Of a DNA stretch of 16,990 nt, positions 1 to 6,558 are shown in pieces. Source of the DNA: CAZFPN01 sp044370655 (GTDB lineage Bacteria > Pseudomonadota > Alphaproteobacteria > Rickettsiales > Deianiraeaceae); contig JBILVD010000018.1 of assembly GCA_044370655.1 (NCBI GenBank), forward strand, positions 1-16,990. Direction: 5' to 3'. Under the pieces are notes generated by a model. That model made no database searches. It was not told where the DNA came from and saw only the letters and a program-made list of their open reading frames with translations. The translations under genes were made by a program, and so were the position numbers. Positions within the stretch are counted from its first letter, which is position 1; each line of letters opens with the position of its first letter.

Positions 1-263
1 AGATAGTGATTTTAAGCGGTTGTTTAAAGTGTTTATTTTTAGATGAGGGAGGGAGGTTTATGCCATCTTAAAAAGGGGTTGTGTTTTTGTGAGAGTGTTA
101 TCTTGTTGCCTAAAAACCTATTTATTGTTAAATTAATTGCATAAGTAGATGCATCTTAGCCATAGTTTGAGGTGAGTTCTTCTTTTGTTTTAAAAAAAAT
201 CTTGACAAAAAAAGTTTTAATATTTCTTTTCAACATATTATATCTTTTAAAAAGTGTTTCAAG
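1..263. other. Leader region without a secure gene
   Basis: I see no complete gene here. Two plus-strand frames are open from the window edge, one to a TAA at 69-71 and one to a TGA at 43-45; either could be the tail of a gene that starts upstream, but both are too short to recognise. A purine-rich stretch (45-57, GATGAGGGAGGGA) precedes an ATG at 60, but that frame stops after three codons. The last 65 bases are strongly AT-rich and contain a TTGACA hexamer, so this part probably carries the promoter of the virB4-like operon. No tRNA or clear terminator hairpin is visible. Confidence 0.4.
202..207 (+). promoter_or_regulatory. TTGACA -35-like box upstream of the virB4-like operon
   Basis: A perfect TTGACA lies 57 bases before the ATG at 264. 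No good -10 hexamer sits 16-18 bases downstream; the nearest TATTAT (236-241) is too far away. The core CTTGACAAAA (201-210) recurs at 5961-5970, upstream of skp. It may be a true -35 element with a poor -10, or a chance hit in AT-rich DNA. Confidence 0.3.
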
Positions 264-2708
264 ATGAAAAAAGACAAAAAAACAGAGACTTCAGGATTTT
301 TCCCATTTGAGGAAGACTTTGTGCCATATGCAACTCATATTAACGAGAGGACGGTTGTGACAAAAAATTTACAACTTATGCAAACTATAAAAGTGAATAA
401 TTTTTTAAATAAGGAGCTTCATCACGATAAAAAAAACATCACTTTGAGGGAATTTATTCGTAATGCGATTAAAAAAAATATTAAATCGGAAAATTTTGCA
501 TTTTGGATACATGCCATAAGAAGAAAGGTGGATTTGCACGAAGTTTTAAAATGCGAAGAAGCTTTTTGTATTGATTTAAACCAAAGATGGAATGATTTTA
601 ATGGTTTTGAAAGGCAGTTTATCAATGAGCTTTATGTAACAATTATACTCAAAGGACCTGAGATTAAAGATAAAGATGTTGCATTAAAATACTTCACAAA
701 TGCTAAGCTTAAGAAGTTTGCAATAAGTGAGATAGGGATGCTTCAAGAAGAGTTGACATCAGTTGTTGATGCAATTTTGAGCGACTTACAAACATACTCC
801 GCAACTTGCCTTAAAATTAAAGAGAAAAATGGGGTTTTTTACTCTGAGAATATAGAATTTTTGAATAAAATTTTAAATCTAACGGACTTATGGTTAGAGC
901 TTGATGAAGCGGATATATCCTCTGTTCTTTCTATATCTAAAATGGAGCTTTTTACAAACAAAATAAATATAAAAAATAATTTTACATCAAAATCTATTGG
1001 TATTTTAAGTTTAAAACACTATCTTGAGACAAATGCTGAAATTCTAGACTCCGTGCTAACTCTTCCATTTGAATTTGTGATTTATCAAGCTTTTGATTTT
1101 GTAAATTTTACTGATGTGATGGATAAATACTACACTCAATACAAAATGCTAAAAATTAGTAAAGATGAAAAGATGATGAAACAACTTGGGCTTGAGGAGG
1201 ATTCTTTTAATAATATAGAAAAAAGATTGAATGATGTAACTTTGGATTATGGTGAAAGTCAGATTGCAATTATTGTTATTGCAGATGATGAAAATTCGCT
1301 TGATAAAGAGATGGAGCAGGTTGTTTCCGTGTTGCACAAAACTGGATTTGTCTTTATTAGAGAAGATGTTATGATTGAAGATAGTTTTTTTGCCTGCCTT
1401 CCTGCTAATTTCTCCTTTTTGCGTAGAATGCAACCTATGCAAACGGCAAAAGTAGCAGGCTTTACTTCAATTGATAACCACCCAATTGGCAAAATTAACA
1501 ACAACCTTTGGGGAGATGCTGTGTGCCTCCTTAAATCATCAGATGGATACCCGTTTTTCTTCAATTTTCATGATGATAGTAAATGTGGGCATACTCTATT
1601 TTTTGGTAAAAATGATGATATACAAAGAAATGCATTATCAAACTTTTTGATAGCAAATTCACGCAAATTTGATGTTAGAATTATAAGCCTTGATAAAGAT
1701 GAAAACACAAAGATATTCAACGCATTTTTTGGCGGTAAATATAAGGTTTTTTCTTTAGATAGCAAGAAAAATACGTTAGAATTAAACCCCACGAAGTTTT
1801 TAGATAAAGAGGGAGTTTTTAAAAAATTCACACAAAATTGTGTAGAGTTAAACACTAAAAATACGGTTAATTTAAATGCTTATATAGAGGAAAAGCTAAT
1901 ACCATTTATACTTCATAATAAAAGTAAGTTCTCCACCTTTCATGAGCTTTTAAACCTTATTAATAATCAAAAAATTACCAATCAATTCTACACGCAAACC
2001 TCTGAAAAGGGAGTATTTTATAATATTTTTGGAGGAAAGGAAGATGACATGCTCTCTCTCAAAAATAATAGCTTCTTATCTGTCAACTTAGAAGAATTAT
2101 TTGCACAAAATAATGCGTCGTTAAAATTTTTCTTACAATATTTCTTAATGACAATTTTAATCATAACGCAAGATAAAAAAAAGACAATATTAAAAATAGA
2201 CAACTTTCTTGCAATATGTAAGAATTGCAAAATCCCAAAAAGCGAGGTTATATCTATCTTAAAAGCACTTAAAGAGAATAACGTTGTCCTGCTTTCTACT
2301 GAAAATTACCGCTCTTTTGAAGACTATGAAAAGTCTAATGAAGATGAAGAAATAATTGACTTATTTTCAACTCAAATATACGCCCCTGCGTTTGTGAATT
2401 ATGGAGATAGTAAGCTTGATATTTCAAACACTTACTTAAAGCAAATTTCTGAATTTACAAAACTCACTCCTCATGAAATTGATGTTGTTTCTAAGTTCGC
2501 CTTTAATGATGAGGTTGTAACTGTTAAGCATTCAGGCAAAATTGTTGCATTGCAATTTGATTATGCTTTTTCAAAAATTTATTATTTTGTATTTTCTGGT
2601 AGAGGAATTCAAGATGAATACCTTATTAACCTTAAATCAATGACAGATTTAAACACTAAATTAACAGAAGTGGAGAGACTCTATGACCAATTTTTAAAAG
2701 ACATATGA
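264..2708 (+). CDS. VirB4-family type IV secretion protein, degenerate ATPase (RvhB4-II-like)
   Basis: VirB4 proteins are the large cytoplasmic ATPases that power pilus assembly and substrate transfer in type IV secretion. The 814-residue length and the N-terminus, with FVPYATHINERTVVTKN at about 19-35, fit the rickettsial VirB4 family. The segment before the P-loop, GHTLFFG (442-448), is where VirB4 carries GHTL-x-x-GPTGSGKT. Here the P-loop reads GKNDDIQR (448-455), so the glycine-rich loop and the invariant Lys and Ser/Thr are lost. The Walker B-like strand ILKIDNFLAI has Asp646-Asn647 where Asp-Glu is expected. The downstream helical part is still recognisable. From memory, the Rickettsiales P-type system carries a second, divergent VirB4 copy; this resembles it. 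The reading frame is long and intact, so it looks maintained, probably as a structural, non-hydrolysing subunit (inference). It overlaps mreC by ATGA, which implies translational coupling. No other vir gene lies in the window. Confidence 0.8.
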   Translation: MKKDKKTETSGFFPFEEDFVPYATHINERTVVTKNLQLMQTIKVNNFLNKELHHDKKNITLREFIRNAIKKNIKSENFAFWIHAIRRKVDLHEVLKCEEAFCIDLNQRWNDFNGFERQFINELYVTIILKGPEIKDKDVALKYFTNAKLKKFAISEIGMLQEELTSVVDAILSDLQTYSATCLKIKEKNGVFYSENIEFLNKILNLTDLWLELDEADISSVLSISKMELFTNKINIKNNFTSKSIGILSLKHYLETNAEILDSVLTLPFEFVIYQAFDFVNFTDVMDKYYTQYKMLKISKDEKMMKQLGLEEDSFNNIEKRLNDVTLDYGESQIAIIVIADDENSLDKEMEQVVSVLHKTGFVFIREDVMIEDSFFACLPANFSFLRRMQPMQTAKVAGFTSIDNHPIGKINNNLWGDAVCLLKSSDGYPFFFNFHDDSKCGHTLFFGKNDDIQRNALSNFLIANSRKFDVRIISLDKDENTKIFNAFFGGKYKVFSLDSKKNTLELNPTKFLDKEGVFKKFTQNCVELNTKNTVNLNAYIEEKLIPFILHNKSKFSTFHELLNLINNQKITNQFYTQTSEKGVFYNIFGGKEDDMLSLKNNSFLSVNLEELFAQNNASLKFFLQYFLMTILIITQDKKKTILKIDNFLAICKNCKIPKSEVISILKALKENNVVLLSTENYRSFEDYEKSNEDEEIIDLFSTQIYAPAFVNYGDSKLDISNTYLKQISEFTKLTPHEIDVVSKFAFNDEVVTVKHSGKIVALQFDYAFSKIYYFVFSGRGIQDEYLINLKSMTDLNTKLTEVERLYDQFLKDI

Positions 2709-3502
2709 AGATAGGAATTAGAAAAGCTTCAAATGGCAACACAAAAATGGTTATTTTGTATCTTTTTTTTGCAATTTTCAACCTTATTCTTATTTTTAAT
2801 TCCGCCAAAAATCGTAATTTATTTTTGGATTTAAGAATAAAAATCTCTTCGATTTTAAACCCCTTTTTAAACCTTGCAAGCATGACACTCGTGCCAATTT
2901 CTAATTTGCAAGCAGTTAATGAAAAGGCAGATTTAAAGGCAGAAATAGAGATGAAATTTTTAAATGTTTTAATAGAGAGAGATGAAGTTTTGACTAAAAA
3001 TTTGAAGCTCTTTAAAAAACTTATTATGGAGATAAAGCTAGACTCATATGAGTTAATCCTCTCAAGCCCTAATTATTATTCTTCTTCTGGAGTTTTAATA
3101 GATGTTGTGATTTCTACAAAAAATAATTACGACAACATAAGTGTAAATTCGTCCGTTATAGGTGCAAATGGACTGTTTGGTAGAGTAAGCGAGGTTGGTA
3201 GTAATAATTTTAACATAATACCGATTTTTCATTCTAGTTCTAGAATTCCAATTTATACAAAAAGCTCAAAAATATACGCAATTGCCGCTGGTGATGGTTT
3301 TGAAATTGACTTAATCTATCCTAGCGATAATCCAGGAAAAATAATTGAAGAGGAAGAGGTTTTGACTTCCAGTGAGAACGGTCTTTTAATATCAGGCATA
3401 CCCGTTGGTAAAATAATGCGAAAAAAGGATAGCATTAAAATTATTCCTTATGTAGAAAAAAGACCAGAAATCCTAGGTATAATAACATCTAAACAATTAT
3501 GA
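2705..3502 (+). CDS. mreC: Rod shape-determining protein MreC
   Basis: MreC is a bitopic inner-membrane protein that links the MreB cytoskeleton to periplasmic wall synthases of the elongasome. The 265-residue product has a short cytoplasmic tail, one membrane span at about 15-33, a likely coiled coil at about 66-110, and the periplasmic beta-barrel region at about 128-262. Family signatures are visible: VIGANGLFGRVSEVG (151-165) matches the conserved v-x-GLVGRV-x-evG segment, and VLTSSENGLLISGIPVGKI (219-237) matches the vvTSG...fp-x-GiPVG segment. It starts inside the stop of the virB4-like gene and ends inside the start of trmB, each by 4 bases. mreB is not adjacent and mreD lies about 10 kb away, so the usual mreBCD cluster is broken up. 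At 265 residues it is somewhat shorter than many MreC proteins. Confidence 0.9.
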   Translation: MKIGIRKASNGNTKMVILYLFFAIFNLILIFNSAKNRNLFLDLRIKISSILNPFLNLASMTLVPISNLQAVNEKADLKAEIEMKFLNVLIERDEVLTKNLKLFKKLIMEIKLDSYELILSSPNYYSSSGVLIDVVISTKNNYDNISVNSSVIGANGLFGRVSEVGSNNFNIIPIFHSSSRIPIYTKSSKIYAIAAGDGFEIDLIYPSDNPGKIIEEEEVLTSSENGLLISGIPVGKIMRKKDSIKIIPYVEKRPEILGIITSKQL

Positions 3503-4137
3503 AAGAACAGAAATTTTTACCTTCTTTTGCAAGGCAAAGAGTACGCGGTGCATCAACTGACAGAAAAAAATATTTACAGGAAGATTTTATACCCAAAAAA
3601 TTGATTGATTTAGCTAAAATACCATCTTTTAAAGGGGGAGTTATGGAGATTGGCTGTGGAAATGGAGATACTGCTACTCATTTTGCACAATTAAATCAGG
3701 AAACTTTTTACATTGCATCTGAAGTTTTTTTAGATGGAGTGTTGCAAATGGCAGGTAAGGTGGAGAGTTTGGGCTTGCAAAACATCTATTTTTTTACAGA
3801 AGATGCGAGGGAGTTGCTTGAAAGATTAGAAGACAAATCTTTAAAACATATTTTTTTATTCTTTCCTGACCCTTGGCCAAAAAAACGTCATCATAAACGT
3901 AGAATTTTAAACCAGCAATTTTTAGACCTTGCATTTAAAAAACTTGAAGACGATGGTTCTTTGCAAATAGCAACAGACCACTCTTCTTATAAAGAGCATA
4001 TTCTTGAAGTCTCCTCCTCCCAAAAGCAATTTCATTTTAAAGAAACGAGTTTTCCAAAATGGTGGAAGCAAACTAAGTATCAATCAAAGGCAATAAAGGA
4101 AGGTAGAGAAAGCTCGTTTTACATCTTTCAAAAATAG
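3499..4137 (+). CDS. trmB: tRNA (guanine-N7-)-methyltransferase TrmB
   Basis: TrmB uses S-adenosylmethionine to methylate N7 of G46 in the variable loop of tRNAs. The 212-residue protein is of normal length. The SAM-binding motif I is EIGCGNGD (50-57), and the highly diagnostic TrmB signature FFPDPWPKKRHHKRR is at 121-135. Near the C-terminus, a TDHSSY segment followed by a TKYQSKAIKEG stretch is also typical, the latter being the T-x-[FY]-E-x-[KR] region for tRNA and substrate contact. The start codon overlaps the mreC stop by 4 bases, so it is the third gene of the operon. Its last 10 bases overlap the end of the minus-strand mfd fragment, so the two genes converge tail to tail. Nothing looks damaged. 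Confidence 0.96.
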   Translation: MKEQKFLPSFARQRVRGASTDRKKYLQEDFIPKKLIDLAKIPSFKGGVMEIGCGNGDTATHFAQLNQETFYIASEVFLDGVLQMAGKVESLGLQNIYFFTEDARELLERLEDKSLKHIFLFFPDPWPKKRHHKRRILNQQFLDLAFKKLEDDGSLQIATDHSSYKEHILEVSSSQKQFHFKETSFPKWWKQTKYQSKAIKEGRESSFYIFQK

Positions 4138-5126
4138 CATTCAAGCTCAATTCGTGGCTTCAAGTCAAGTAAAATGCTTTTTTTATCATGTAAAAGTAAG
4201 TTTTTTGGTAAGAACCCCCTACCTTCTTTTTTATAAAGATTGTAGGTTTCTTGCAAGTTCTTCTCATAAAAATCTAATGTTGTAGGAAGGCTAGAATATG
4301 TCACAAAAGTTAAACCTTGCGGAAGAAAAGAAAGTATAGAAGCCGTCTCTTCATAAAAAAGAGGTAAAAAAGCATTTAGAGATATACCTCCAAAATTTGC
4401 TATATCATTAACCGCAAGTTGAACTTCTTCAAAGCCAATATTAAAAGCATTTTTGCGTACCAATTGCATCCATCCATCTTTTAAAACTGCATCCTTAATT
4501 CTAAAAATCTCAAGTTCATGAGGGCTTTCTGTCAAGCTTTTTCTCTGACTTTCAGTATTAAATTTTACGATGGAAGAAACATTCTCTCCATCAAATTCTA
4601 CTCTAAAAAATCCGTCCAAAGTTCCAACGTCAACAATAAAACCACGCACCGCAAACTCTGCAAAATCAAAGACTGTGTCCTGCCTTAAAAAGCCAAAATC
4701 AAATAATTTATTTACAAGATTTGAATGCCCAAATTTTTCCCCAATTTTTAGCACAATTTTCTCTTCAAAAAATTGCCTATTTGGAAGCTTTTTCAAAAGT
4801 AGATTGTAATTTAATACTAAAATGTCAAAATCTCCTTTTAAAAGCTTGTTTATACCTCTGTTCCTCTCCCCAATTTCATTCAAAGGTTGGCTTTTAAGAG
4901 AGTAAATCTCACCTTCATCTTCAATGCAAAGGAGTTTGATTTCGGAGTTTAGAAATTGAAAATTCTTGATAATGCGATTAATGGAAAGCCCTTCGTTTAT
5001 AAAAACGATTTTTTGTTTTTTTGCCCCATAAAGCTCGTTTATAAAGAATTCTGTAAAATCTTTACTTGCATTATTAATTATAATGTTTTCTTTTATGTTG
5101 GCTAAAGATTTAAAATCGCTTTGCAT
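4128..5126 (-). CDS. N-terminal module of transcription-repair coupling factor Mfd, standalone (helicase part absent)
   Basis: Full Mfd (about 1,100-1,150 residues) removes stalled RNA polymerase and recruits UvrA to lesions. Its first third, D1a-D2-D1b, is a UvrB-like module that binds UvrA but has no translocase. The 332-residue protein matches only that part: EFAVRGFIVDVG (157-168), FFRVEFDG (173-180) and ESQRKSL (192-198) match the E-Y-x-v-RGGIVDi, vRIEFFGDeIeSIR and tQRS segments, and FLPLFYEETASILSFLP (253-269) matches the YLPLF-E-x-TATLldYLP segment of D1b. Domains D3, the polymerase-binding domain, the two RecA-like translocase domains and D7 are missing. They cannot lie just downstream, because the antisense strand of intact trmB follows. 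Arg161 and Arg175 align with the UvrA-contact arginines of E. coli Mfd, whereas Asp179 replaces a contact Phe (recalled, not checked). The frame is open and well conserved, so this is either a functional UvrA-binding remnant or a recently truncated gene. It is the only intact minus-strand gene in the window. Confidence 0.8.
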   Translation of the reverse strand: MQSDFKSLANIKENIIINNASKDFTEFFINELYGAKKQKIVFINEGLSINRIIKNFQFLNSEIKLLCIEDEGEIYSLKSQPLNEIGERNRGINKLLKGDFDILVLNYNLLLKKLPNRQFFEEKIVLKIGEKFGHSNLVNKLFDFGFLRQDTVFDFAEFAVRGFIVDVGTLDGFFRVEFDGENVSSIVKFNTESQRKSLTESPHELEIFRIKDAVLKDGWMQLVRKNAFNIGFEEVQLAVNDIANFGGISLNAFLPLFYEETASILSFLPQGLTFVTYSSLPTTLDFYEKNLQETYNLYKKEGRGFLPKNLLLHDKKSILLDLKPRIELECYF

Positions 5127-5145
5127 TGTAATAATTTTTATTAAT

Positions 5146-5838
5146 ATGTTTTATAAAATAACCATTTATTTTTTAATTTCAAGCTTTTGCTTGGCTATTT
5201 TTGCAAAAAAAACTTTCGCTAACTATCCAGAGGAAATTTTGGAGAAGTATAAACAAATTCCTCCAATGATAGACTATTACCCATTTAGTGATTTTAGTTT
5301 TGATGATGTGCGAATTAAATGGAATCCTTTTAATAATCTTAGAAGGAAAAGCGGAAGTGTGTTTTTTGCAATCGGGGAGCCACTTTTTTTAGAGGGGTAT
5401 TTAACTGACATAAACGGTGTGCCGATTGATAACGTGCAAATAAAGCTTGTGCAGGCAAATTCTAATGGCGTCTACAACCATTTGGTGGAAAAAACTGACG
5501 CTTTATTTGACTCTAATTTTGCAGGAAATGGAGTTACTTACACAGACAATAGAGGGTATTATCGTTTTTTAACCGTCTTTCCAGGATACTACAACAACAG
5601 AGCTCCTCATTTACACGTTGTTTTTGAGCACGAAAAATATGGTAGAATAGAAACGGAAATATTTTTTGCAAACCACCCTAGAAATAAAACTGACCCAAAA
5701 TATAAAAAACTTAATGAGAGCCAAAAGAAAAACGTCACCGCAAGTGTATTTTTCATTAATTTTAAAGAGAAAGATGCTGGCAAGAGAGCGGTTTTTAACG
5801 TTACTTTTAACACAAATCAAACCACAAAAACTTTATAA
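5146..5838 (+). CDS. Secreted intradiol ring-cleavage dioxygenase-like protein
   Basis: Intradiol dioxygenases (catechol 1,2- and protocatechuate 3,4-dioxygenase family) use non-haem Fe(III), bound by two Tyr and two His, to open catechol rings. In this 230-residue product the family order is intact: LEGYLTDINGVPIDNVQIKL (82-101), then QANSNGVYNH (103-112) with Tyr110 as the first ligand, TYTDNRGYYRF (131-141), and VFPGYYNNRAPHLHVVF (144-160) with Tyr148 or Tyr149, Arg152, His155 and His157. The upstream ATG at 5083 would add 21 unlikely residues and overlap the mfd fragment, so I chose the ATG at 5146. That start gives a hydrophobic signal peptide (about 3-20) with possible cleavage after TFA (23-25), so the protein is probably periplasmic or surface-exposed. 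No other aromatic-degradation genes are nearby, so the substrate is unknown. It is divergent from the mfd fragment with only 19 bases between the starts. Confidence 0.85.
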   Translation: MFYKITIYFLISSFCLAIFAKKTFANYPEEILEKYKQIPPMIDYYPFSDFSFDDVRIKWNPFNNLRRKSGSVFFAIGEPLFLEGYLTDINGVPIDNVQIKLVQANSNGVYNHLVEKTDALFDSNFAGNGVTYTDNRGYYRFLTVFPGYYNNRAPHLHVVFEHEKYGRIETEIFFANHPRNKTDPKYKKLNESQKKNVTASVFFINFKEKDAGKRAVFNVTFNTNQTTKTL

Positions 5839-5875
5839 AAATTTTTAAATTTGAATTATAAGTGAAAAATTTTAT
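5835..5875 (+). terminator. AT-only inverted repeat after the dioxygenase gene (weak terminator candidate)
   Basis: ATAAAAATTTTT (5835-5846) and AAAAATTTTAT (5865-5875) can pair around a loop of about 18 bases, starting at the stop codon of the dioxygenase gene. The stem has no G:C pairs and no proper T-run follows, so termination here is only a possibility. Confidence 0.2.
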
Positions 5876-5929
5876 ATATGAAAAACATCTTACAAGATTG
5901 ACGAAGTTATCATTATTTCTTATAAAAAT

Positions 5930-5979
5930 ACAAATTTTACAAAATTTTAACAAAATTTCTCTTGACAAAATTTTTTTTT
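5930..5979. repeat. Four near-tandem ACAAAATTTT units upstream of skp
   Basis: The units lie at 5930-5938 (ACAAATTTT), 5939-5948 (ACAAAATTTT), 5950-5958 (ACAAAATTT) and 5965-5974 (ACAAAATTTT), the last running into a T-tract to 5979. Spacing is about 9, 11 and 15 bases, so they are not perfect tandem copies. The inner AAAATTTT is self-complementary and would favour DNA bending. The last unit overlaps the TTGACA box. They may be a binding site or promoter-curvature element, or a by-product of base composition. Confidence 0.4.
5962..5967 (+). promoter_or_regulatory. TTGACA -35-like box for the skp-lpxD-fabZ-pgpA-ruvA operon
   Basis: A perfect TTGACA sits 56 bases before the preferred skp start at 6024. 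The -10 is not clear: CAAGAT (5983-5988, 15-base spacing) or AGATTT (5985-5990, 17-base spacing) are the best candidates. The position, in the only sizeable gap before a five-gene operon, makes a promoter likely even though the exact elements are uncertain. Confidence 0.45.
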
Positions 5980-6023
5980 AAGCAAGATTTGAAGTTAATA
6001 GTAGTAAATATTTTTTGGTTTTT

Positions 6024-6557
6024 ATGTTTTTGAAATCTTTGTTTGTGTCAATTTTACTTTTCACATCTTCTGCTTTTGCAAAATTTGCGGTTGTGGATAT
6101 AAAAAAAATTGAAGATGAGGCAATTGTTGCAAAGTCTTTAAAGGAGCAACTCTCTAAAGCAGGAGAAAGCTTGGAAGTTGATATAAACACCGCAAGAGAG
6201 AAAATTGAAAAGAAAGTAGCGGATTTGCAAAAAATAGCCCCAACACTCTCTCCTGATGCTACAGAAAAAAGAAAAGCAGAGCTTCAAAAAGAATTTATAA
6301 GCATAGAAAGCGAATTACAAACAAAAGAAAATCAAATTCAGGAAGCAAGAATGAAGGCTCTTGAGGAAATTAACGATAAAATTAAATCAATATCAGAAAA
6401 AATTGCAAAGGAGAAATCTTTTGAAATGGTATTTGCAAGTAATGTTTTGATATATTACTCTCAAGAAAGCGACATAACTAAAGATGTTATATCCGCTTTA
6501 AATAAAGAAATGAAGTCAGTTGATATAAAGCTAGGTCTTCCAAATAAGAAAAAATAA
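6024..6557 (+). CDS. skp: Periplasmic chaperone Skp (OmpH family)
   Basis: Skp/OmpH is a trimeric periplasmic chaperone that holds unfolded outer-membrane proteins on the way to the BAM complex. I take the ATG at 6024, giving 177 residues, rather than the TTG at 6015. From there a clean signal peptide is visible: Lys4, a hydrophobic core, and SAFA at 16-19 with cleavage before KFAVVD. The mature start KFAVVDIKKI matches the first beta strand of the family. Residues about 30-125 are rich in Lys, Glu and Ala and form the long helical tentacles, and a short C-terminal strand and helix close the body. Length is normal. It is followed after one base by lpxD and then fabZ, the classic skp-lpxD-fabZ order of Proteobacteria; bamA, often upstream, is not here. 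Confidence 0.88.
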   Translation: MFLKSLFVSILLFTSSAFAKFAVVDIKKIEDEAIVAKSLKEQLSKAGESLEVDINTAREKIEKKVADLQKIAPTLSPDATEKRKAELQKEFISIESELQTKENQIQEARMKALEEINDKIKSISEKIAKEKSFEMVFASNVLIYYSQESDITKDVISALNKEMKSVDIKLGLPNKKK

Positions 6558-6558
6558 T

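Noticed and set aside
60..71. ATG preceded by a purine-rich ribosome-binding-site-like stretch near the left edge
   Set aside because: The frame ends after three codons; a leader peptide this short without an attenuator hairpin cannot be supported.
1149..1564. Two minus-strand open frames (about 97 and 101 codons) within the virB4-like gene
   Set aside because: They are shadows of a long, family-matching plus-strand gene and show no recognisable motifs or conserved composition.
4570..4809. Plus-strand 79-codon open frame antisense to the mfd fragment
   Set aside because: The minus-strand frame matches Mfd domain by domain; the plus-strand translation is low-complexity and Ser/Lys-rich with no family features.
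5083..5145. Earlier ATG for the dioxygenase gene
   Set aside because: It overlaps the start of the mfd fragment and puts 21 residues before an otherwise clean signal peptide.
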